Assembly: GCA_009783755.1 (NCBI GenBank)
Contig: WRCW01000004.1
Location: forward strand, 1 to 34,339
Length of the DNA: 34,339 nucleotides
Origin: Spirochaetaceae bacterium
Lineage (GTDB): Bacteria; Spirochaetota; Spirochaetia; CADAEX01
Direction: 5' to 3'
Shown: piece after piece, positions 27,728 to 34,339 of the stretch
How the letters are laid out: each line of letters starts with the position of its first letter
How positions within the stretch are numbered: the stretch's first letter is position 1
Made by a program: the position numbers and the translations under genes
The notes under the pieces: model-generated
Told to the model about the DNA's origin: nothing
Databases searched by the model: none
What the model saw: the letters and a program-made list of their open reading frames with translations, nothing else

Positions 27728-30063
27728 AATATTAACTCAATTACACTATCAAAAGTATCTACAAGATAAAACTTGATCCCTTTCTTTACATGTGCAGGAA
27801 TTTCTACAAGATCTTTTTCATTCTGTTTTGGAATTATTATATTTTTTATATTGTTTCGTCTTGCTGCAATTGTTTTTTCTTTTAGTCCGCCTATTGGAAG
27901 CACACTACCTGTAAGTGAAAGTTCTCCTGTCATTGCAAAATTCTTTTTGATCATTTTCTTTCTTATAAGAGAGAGCAAAGCTGTTGCCATTGTAATTCCT
28001 GCAGAAGGACCATCTTTTGGAGTAGCTCCTTCAGGGATATGGATATGAAAAATATTTTTTTCAAAAAAATCTTTTTGAATTTTAAATTTGGGAGCAATTG
28101 TTCTTACATAAGTATAAGCAATTGTTGCAGATTCTTTCATTACATCTCCCATCTGGCCTGTCATTTTAAATCCACCTTTCCCTGAGCTATACACAGATTC
28201 TATCATCAATGTATCGCCTCCAAAATTTGTCCAGGCAAGTCCTATAACCATACCGGGTTTCGTAATCTTTTTTATTTCTTCTGGACGGAATTGCGGAGGT
28301 CCAAGATATGTTTCAATCTCTTTTGCTGAAATAGTAACAGGAGGTTTCTTTCCATCAAGTACAATCTGCTTTGCAATTTTACGATCTATGCGATCAAGAG
28401 CTTTTTCATAATTTCTGACTCCTGCTTCCCTTGCATACTGATCTGCAATTTTCGTAAGAGCATCAGAAGTATAGATAACATCTTTCTTTGTAAGTCCAGC
28501 TGCAGCAAGAGTTTTTGGGATAAGATATTTTTTTGCAATTGCAATTTTTTCTTCTTTTATATAACCGGAGAGCCTTATTATTTCCATCCTGTCCCGTAGT
28601 GGACCTGGAATCGTATCGAGTATATTTGCTGTTGTAATAAAAAGAACATGGGAAATATCAAAAGGAAGATCAAGATAATGGTCTCTGAATGCATAATTCT
28701 GTTCAGGATCAAGGACTTCAAGAAGTGCAGATGAAGGATCTCCCTGGAATGAAACACCAAGCTTATCAATTTCATCGATCATGAATACAGGGTTTTTGCT
28801 TTTTACGATTTTAAGCCCCTGTATAACTTTGCCTGGCATTGCACCTATATATGTTCTTCTATGCCCTTTGATTTCTGCCTCATCCCTCATTCCGCCTACA
28901 GAAAATCTAAAAAATTCTTTGCCCATTGCTTTTGCAATAGATCTTCCGATCGAAGTTTTTCCAACTCCCGGGGGACCTACAAGACAAATAATAGAACCTT
29001 TTGTATCTTTTTTAAGTTTTCTTACAGAAAGATATTCAATAATTCTTTCTTTTACATCTTCAAGACCATAATGATCTTTATCAAGAATTACTTTTGCTTT
29101 TTGCAGATTAAGATCTTCTGGTTTGGGATCATTCCATGGAAGTGAAATTATTGTATCAATATAGTTGCGTGTAACTCCAAATTCTGCTGATATTGGTTCC
29201 ATAAGGGAGAATTTTTGCAATTCCTGTTCAACTTGTTCTTTTGCTTCTCCATGTAAATTAAGTTTTTCAATTGCTTCCTTAAATCTTAAATATTCACTGC
29301 TTTTTGAATCTATGGGCATTCCAAGTTCTTTTTTTATTGCTTTTAGTTCTTCTTTAAGGAAATACTCTCTCTGGCTTTTTTCTATTTTTTCATTTAATTG
29401 TTTTTGTATTTTTTTCTGTATTCTAAGGAGCTCTTGTTCTTTTTTGATAAAAATAAAAACCTGTTCTATTCTTTTTTTTACATTAAGAGTTTCAAGTATT
29501 TTCTGCTGTTCTCCTCTTTCTATATTGATTATCGATGCTACGAAGTCTGCGATTTTTCCGGGATTATCTATGTTGACCATATTGAGCCGCATCTCCTCGG
29601 AAAAGAGAGGATTATTTTCAGACAATATTTTCATTTCTGAAATAATAGAACGGGTAAGAGCTTTTACCTCATTACCTTTTTCAGCTTCATCATCAAGGAA
29701 TTCAATATCAGCAGAAAGAGGTATTTGTTCTGAAATATAGTGCTTTACTCTGAACCTTTTTAATGTGGAGATAAAAATATTCATTCCTCCATCAGGGAGG
29801 TTTATTTTCTTTATTATTTTAGCTGCAGTACCTATAGAATATAGATCATTTGATGTAACTTCTGTTGGAGGATCTTCATCCTTAAGCATTATAAGGCCAA
29901 GCATATTGTCTTTTTGCATGGATTGTTCAACAACTTCTATATCTTCTCTTGTAATTATCATAAGAGGGGTAAAAATACCAGGAAAAATCGGTTTCCCTGA
30001 AAGAGGAATTATAAACAATTTATTTGGTATATGCTGTCCTGCGGGAACTATTTCCTTTTGCAC
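27724..30063 (-). CDS. lon: ATP-dependent endopeptidase Lon
   Basis: Walker A GPPGVGKTSIGRSIAKAM, GGMRDEAEIKGHRRTYIGAMPGK, catalytic PKDGPSAGITMATAL; GTG start with AGGAG RBS. Confidence 0.96.
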   Translation of the reverse strand: MQKEIVPAGQHIPNKLFIIPLSGKPIFPGIFTPLMIITREDIEVVEQSMQKDNMLGLIMLKDEDPPTEVTSNDLYSIGTAAKIIKKINLPDGGMNIFISTLKRFRVKHYISEQIPLSADIEFLDDEAEKGNEVKALTRSIISEMKILSENNPLFSEEMRLNMVNIDNPGKIADFVASIINIERGEQQKILETLNVKKRIEQVFIFIKKEQELLRIQKKIQKQLNEKIEKSQREYFLKEELKAIKKELGMPIDSKSSEYLRFKEAIEKLNLHGEAKEQVEQELQKFSLMEPISAEFGVTRNYIDTIISLPWNDPKPEDLNLQKAKVILDKDHYGLEDVKERIIEYLSVRKLKKDTKGSIICLVGPPGVGKTSIGRSIAKAMGKEFFRFSVGGMRDEAEIKGHRRTYIGAMPGKVIQGLKIVKSKNPVFMIDEIDKLGVSFQGDPSSALLEVLDPEQNYAFRDHYLDLPFDISHVLFITTANILDTIPGPLRDRMEIIRLSGYIKEEKIAIAKKYLIPKTLAAAGLTKKDVIYTSDALTKIADQYAREAGVRNYEKALDRIDRKIAKQIVLDGKKPPVTISAKEIETYLGPPQFRPEEIKKITKPGMVIGLAWTNFGGDTLMIESVYSSGKGGFKMTGQMGDVMKESATIAYTYVRTIAPKFKIQKDFFEKNIFHIHIPEGATPKDGPSAGITMATALLSLIRKKMIKKNFAMTGELSLTGSVLPIGGLKEKTIAARRNNIKNIIIPKQNEKDLVEIPAHVKKGIKFYLVDTFDSVIELIF

Positions 30064-30175
30064 CTTTTATCTCCTGAAAAGATTATCTTAAAATGATATT
30101 AATTCTTATTATAACATTAATATTATCTTAAAGCTAATTATTATATATACTTAGGTCAAGGAAAAAAATCTATTT

Positions 30176-30952
30176 ATGGAAAAAGTCCGTCAAATAAAAA
30201 GAAATCTTAAACTGGAAGGAATTATAATCCGTAATTACAGAATACAGGATTACCATAAAGGTTTGGTTATTTTTTCTCCTGATATTGGTATTTTTCATGC
30301 AATCGCATATGGAGGATACAAAGGAAAGAGTAAGATTGGTCCTTCTGTTCAGCCTCTGTGTAAAGGTAAATTTGATATTTATCAGGATCCTGTTAAAAAA
30401 AGCAATAAAATATTGGAATATGAACCTTATGTTATTTATGAGAATATAAAAAATGATTTAAAAAAATATTTTACTGCATTAACATGGCTTGAAATAATTG
30501 TAAAGTCTCACGGAGGAGGGGAAAGCACAACAGATTTTTATTATTTGCTTTCTGAATCTCTTGGTACTCTTGAACAAATACCTGAAATATTGATGGATCG
30601 CCTTATTGTACAATTTCTTTTGCGAACAGCTATTCTCCTTGGAGGGAACATGAATCCATCTGAGTGCGGTTTATGTGGAAGCAAAATTAGTATTGAGGAA
30701 CCATTATATTACAGTAAATCAGATAGTTGTTTTACCTGTAGCAGATGTTTTAGCCACAACTCTGAGCAGATTGCTGCTGGTTTAAAAAAATATATCGAAT
30801 ATTCACTTCAAAACAGCCTTGAAATATCATTAAAAGTAGTAATTGAAAATAATTTATTGAAGTATTTTAAATCTTTATTATATAGTATCATACAGGAGTA
30901 TCTTGAAGAAAATCTCTTAACACTTAAGGCAGGTAAAGATTATCTTGTATGA
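30176..30952 (+). CDS. recO: DNA repair protein RecO
   Basis: N-terminal LEGIIIRNYRIQDYHKGLVIFSPDIG, CGLCGS...CSRC zinc motif. Confidence 0.85.
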   Translation: MEKVRQIKRNLKLEGIIIRNYRIQDYHKGLVIFSPDIGIFHAIAYGGYKGKSKIGPSVQPLCKGKFDIYQDPVKKSNKILEYEPYVIYENIKNDLKKYFTALTWLEIIVKSHGGGESTTDFYYLLSESLGTLEQIPEILMDRLIVQFLLRTAILLGGNMNPSECGLCGSKISIEEPLYYSKSDSCFTCSRCFSHNSEQIAAGLKKYIEYSLQNSLEISLKVVIENNLLKYFKSLLYSIIQEYLEENLLTLKAGKDYLV

Positions 30953-30991
30953 TTTTCTTTATGATTCACTGATTTTGGATAAAAATATTTA

Positions 30992-33115
30992 ATGAAATAT
31001 AATAAAAAACAGATCGACACAGATTTAGTAAAGGAAATATCAGCAAGGTATAAAACTTCTCTTTTGCTTGCTTCAATACTGGTCAGAAGAAATATAACAA
31101 ATCCCGAAGATATCATGTTTATTCTTGAAAATGATATGAAATATATGCACAATCCATTTCTTTTTTATGAAATGGAAGATGTTGTAGACAGGATACGCTC
31201 TGCAGCAGATGAAGGTGAAAAGGTAATAGTATTTGGCGACAGAGACACAGATGGGATAACATCAACAGTTCTGCTTGTAAATAGACTAAAAGAAATGGGC
31301 ATTGATGCAAGCTGGTCGCTCCCATCAGGTGATGATCCTTATGGATTTACAGATAAAAAAGTTGAAGATTTCGCAAAGCAGAGTGGTTCTCTTATTATTA
31401 CTGTTGATTGCGGTATCTCAAATATAAAGGAAATAGCTTATGCTTCGACTCTTGGCATAGACACAATAATAATCGATCACCATATGCCTGGAGAAAATAT
31501 TCCCGATGCTTTTGCAATAATAAATCCAAAAATGGAAGATTGCGGATACCCTTTTCGTGATCTTGCTGCTTGTGGTGTTGTTTCAAAAGTTATCTGGGCA
31601 CTGGCATTTTCAGAAACAGAATTATATAAAAAAGAGATTTGTCTTTTGAATATAGTGCCTGGAAATGGCAATACATATATAGCGGAAGCGCAAAAATTAT
31701 TTAATCTTGTAAAAACAGAAGATCCTGTAAGAGAAACATTTGTAACAGGAATTATTAGTGATCCCAATAAAACTTCCATTATAAAATATATATCAAATTC
31801 TATTATCATAGTTTATTCAGCCAAGCAGCAGAAACATTTTTTTTCACAAATATTTGGAAATAATATAGATCTGGGCGTTGTTGATATTGCCTCAGAAAGC
31901 GATCAACTTTTTAAAAAACTAAAAGGGTTAAGCCTTTTAAAAATGAGAGAAATCAGCAAGGATGCAAAATATTTTGATAAATCCATAACTGAATTTGATG
32001 TGCTTTGTAATCTTTTTAGAGCAGTTATCATAAAGAAAAATAATTTGCTCAATGAAAAATTTGAAAACATGGCAGATTTTGTTACGATCAGTTCAATAGC
32101 TGATATGATGCCTTTAGTAAATGAGAACAGGATAATAGTCAGACATGGGATAGATACTATCCAAAAAACTTCAAATAAAGGGCTGCACGAACTTCTTTAC
32201 AGGCAAAAACTTCTTGATAAACCAATTTCAACTTCAGATATAGCATGGAATATAACCCCTTTGATAAATGCAACAGGGAGGCTCGGAGTCCCTGAAAAAG
32301 CTGCCCAGCTTTTCTTTTCTGATGATATCGATGAGATAAGAGTTCTTGCTGATGAAGTAATAACATTAAACAAAGAAAGAAAAAAACTGGGAAATAACCT
32401 GTGGGATAGTCTTTTTGATTCTGCAAAAAAAAGTTTTGAAGAGTTAAATAATTCTTTAGTGTTTACAGGAGGCAAAGAGGTAAACAGAGGAATTACAGGA
32501 ATACTTTCAGCAAGGTTTGCTTCCTATTTTAATGTCCCTGCTGTGGTTTATACAATTCTTGAAGAGAGGATCGTTGGCTCTATAAGAAGTATTGGAAATT
32601 ATCCAATAATGGAAATGATGAATAAAAGCAGCGAGCTTTTTATAGATTTTGGAGGACATGATTATGCAGGTGGTTTTTCTCTTGAAATAAGTAACCTGGA
32701 TAAGATGAAAAACCAGTTTTCAGAATATGTTAAAAATAATTCTGTAGTAACAGAAGAAAAAGGTATTGAAATAGATGCAGAACTTCCTGAAGGATATTTA
32801 AATCAGGATGTTATTGATGCAGCAGAAACACTTAAGCCTTTTGGAGAAGGGAATCCTGATCTTGTTTTTCTTGCAAGATCATTAAAAATAAAAACTCTTG
32901 AAATTATAGGCAATAAGCAACCTGGACATATTAAACTTGTTCTTGAATCTAAAGGGGTTCCCTGGCCAGCAGTTTTTTGGAATGCAGCTGACAGGGTAGG
33001 AAAAGATATTTCGCTTGAAAATAAAGTAGATGTGCTTTTTAAAATAAAAAATAATTTTGTTGCAAATAGTAGTATTCCGCAGCTAGATATAATCAATATG
33101 GAACGGGTAGTTTGA
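30992..33115 (+). CDS. recJ: Single-stranded-DNA-specific exonuclease RecJ
   Basis: DHH-family motifs VIVFGDRDTDGITST, VDCGISN, IIIDHHMPG, SSIADMMPLVNENR; DHHA1-like GGHDYAGGFSLE. Confidence 0.9.
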   Translation: MKYNKKQIDTDLVKEISARYKTSLLLASILVRRNITNPEDIMFILENDMKYMHNPFLFYEMEDVVDRIRSAADEGEKVIVFGDRDTDGITSTVLLVNRLKEMGIDASWSLPSGDDPYGFTDKKVEDFAKQSGSLIITVDCGISNIKEIAYASTLGIDTIIIDHHMPGENIPDAFAIINPKMEDCGYPFRDLAACGVVSKVIWALAFSETELYKKEICLLNIVPGNGNTYIAEAQKLFNLVKTEDPVRETFVTGIISDPNKTSIIKYISNSIIIVYSAKQQKHFFSQIFGNNIDLGVVDIASESDQLFKKLKGLSLLKMREISKDAKYFDKSITEFDVLCNLFRAVIIKKNNLLNEKFENMADFVTISSIADMMPLVNENRIIVRHGIDTIQKTSNKGLHELLYRQKLLDKPISTSDIAWNITPLINATGRLGVPEKAAQLFFSDDIDEIRVLADEVITLNKERKKLGNNLWDSLFDSAKKSFEELNNSLVFTGGKEVNRGITGILSARFASYFNVPAVVYTILEERIVGSIRSIGNYPIMEMMNKSSELFIDFGGHDYAGGFSLEISNLDKMKNQFSEYVKNNSVVTEEKGIEIDAELPEGYLNQDVIDAAETLKPFGEGNPDLVFLARSLKIKTLEIIGNKQPGHIKLVLESKGVPWPAVFWNAADRVGKDISLENKVDVLFKIKNNFVANSSIPQLDIINMERVV

Positions 33116-34137
33116 AAACCTCCTTACGTATTATTAAAAAAATATATTCATATAAATTGTTATTTTGTAGTGTAACTCTATTCTTTATACTCTCAATATC
33201 AATCAATGCTGAGATCATAATAGAGTGCGAAACAAAGACTTTTCCAGGGGGATTAATAAGGGTCTTTGCAGTGGCAAATGAGAAAATTGAAAATTTGTAT
33301 GTTTTGCTTAATACAGAAAAAGGAGAAAAAATCGCAAGATTTGAAGGGTTTAAATATAATCCGGAACAAATAATCGGATATACAAATAGATCAAATATCG
33401 AGTGTATGGTTGCCATTATTAGCACCGGATCTACAATAAAATATGGTAAATATATAGCTGCTGTTTATATAAATAATGAAGATTCTTCCATAAAAGAATT
33501 TCCTCTAGTTATTGAACAAAAAGAATTTATGAGAGAAACAATAACTCTTAATGAAAATCTTTCTGATTTAAGAAGTGATAATTCTGAAAGAAGAGAAAGA
33601 GAATCAAAAGAACTTAGCAAGCTTTTATCAATTTTCAATAAGGAAAATGTTTTTACAGAAACATCAGTTATAAAACCTGTTATTGCAGAACCATGCTATA
33701 TTACCTCAAGGTACGGAGATATAAGGAAATTTGTTTATAAAGATGGCGGAACAGAAGGTTCTATTCATAATGGGATAGATTATGCAGCAGCTGCAGGTTC
33801 ATTCATTTTTTCTGCTGCTGCTGGAAAAGTTGTTTTAGCTGGAGATCGCCTTATTACAGGCAACAGTGTAGTAATTGAGCATTTACCTGGTTTATACTCG
33901 CTATATTATCATCTTGATAAATTATATGTAACTGAGGGGATGTTTGTATCAAAAGGGGCAACAATAGGCAGTTTAGGGAGTACAGGGCTTGCAACAGGCC
34001 CCCATCTTCATTGGGAGATAAGAAATCAGAGAATAACTATTGACCCTGATTTTCTTATAGCAAATCCAATGATTGACAAAGATAAAATAATAAGTATCAT
34101 AAAAAATAGTTTTACGGATATAGCCGAAGGGAGGTGA
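33112..34137 (+). CDS. M23 family metallopeptidase (LytM-like)
   Basis: Signal peptide; [21 protein letters not shown] motifs; TTG start overlapping recJ stop. Confidence 0.88.
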   Translation: MKTSLRIIKKIYSYKLLFCSVTLFFILSISINAEIIIECETKTFPGGLIRVFAVANEKIENLYVLLNTEKGEKIARFEGFKYNPEQIIGYTNRSNIECMVAIISTGSTIKYGKYIAAVYINNEDSSIKEFPLVIEQKEFMRETITLNENLSDLRSDNSERRERESKELSKLLSIFNKENVFTETSVIKPVIAEPCYITSRYGDIRKFVYKDGGTEGSIHNGIDYAAAAGSFIFSAAAGKVVLAGDRLITGNSVVIEHLPGLYSLYYHLDKLYVTEGMFVSKGATIGSLGSTGLATGPHLHWEIRNQRITIDPDFLIANPMIDKDKIISIIKNSFTDIAEGR

Positions 34138-34142
34138 TTTTT

Positions 34143-34339
34143 ATCGCTTTTGTAAAAGTAGATGAGACTGAACCATTGGAAAAAGCTCTTAAAAGGTTTA
34201 AAAGAATGGTTGAAAAGGAAGGAATAATAAGAGAATGGAAAAAAAGAGAGTATTATGAAAAACCTTCGACTATAAATAATAGAAAAAAGAAAACTATCAT
34301 AAGAAAACAGCAGAAAAAACTAAGAAAAATACAAAATAC
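34143..34339 (+). CDS. rpsU: 30S ribosomal protein bS21 (truncated by window edge); apparent AUC start
   Basis: Frame reads (M)[76 protein letters not shown] at 34130-34139. Not in the ORF track. Confidence 0.88.
   Translation, partial: MAFVKVDETEPLEKALKRFKRMVEKEGIIREWKKREYYEKPSTINNRKKKTIIRKQQKKLRKIQN

Noticed and set aside
29165-29740. 191-aa + strand ORF antisense to lon (and smaller neighbours 28781..29071, 29398..29640, 29765..30091)
   Set aside because: Shadow ORFs opposite a clearly conserved gene; Ser/Phe-rich sequence typical of antisense translation, no RBS or domain.
31477-31809. 110-aa (-) ORF opposite recJ, plus others at 32157..32475 and 33093..33425
   Set aside because: Antisense to recJ/M23 coding sequence, no motif support.
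1-34339. CRISPR arrays, tRNA/rRNA genes, transposases or integrases
   Set aside because: Looked for regularly spaced repeats, tRNA-like cloverleaf sequence, and DDE/tyrosine recombinase motifs in the ORFs; none recognised by eye.

Overview
This 34.3 kb window is AT-rich and looks like spirochaete (Treponema-like) chromosome. That assignment rests on gene content and family resemblance; no search was run. From left to right it holds: the 3' end of a tenA-like gene; a membrane protein; hydE and hydF; a UPF0164/PorV-like protein (-); a repeat-rich periplasmic protein followed directly by a very large BNR/Asp-box + HAMP + SpoIIE-type phosphatase; a zinc-ribbon protein; a lipoprotein; a PilZ protein; a three-gene (-) membrane module (NusG domain II, Gx transporter and a third membrane protein); gpmI; asd; a restriction/defence island on the (-) strand; a VanY-like carboxypeptidase and lon (-); then recO, recJ, an M23 peptidase and rpsU (+). 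The main find is the island at about 19.67-26.79 kb. It is a tight operon of an Eco57I-like type IIG restriction-modification protein, a GHKL (MutL/MORC-like) ATPase and a second DNA methyltransferase. It is bracketed by a 59-bp imperfect direct repeat (3 mismatches) of the 3' end of asd, contains a C8 homopolymer inside the type IIG gene, and has decayed gene fragments at both edges. Two genes (the repeat protein and rpsU) appear to use AUU/AUC start codons behind good Shine-Dalgarno sequences. All domain calls come from motif reading by eye.
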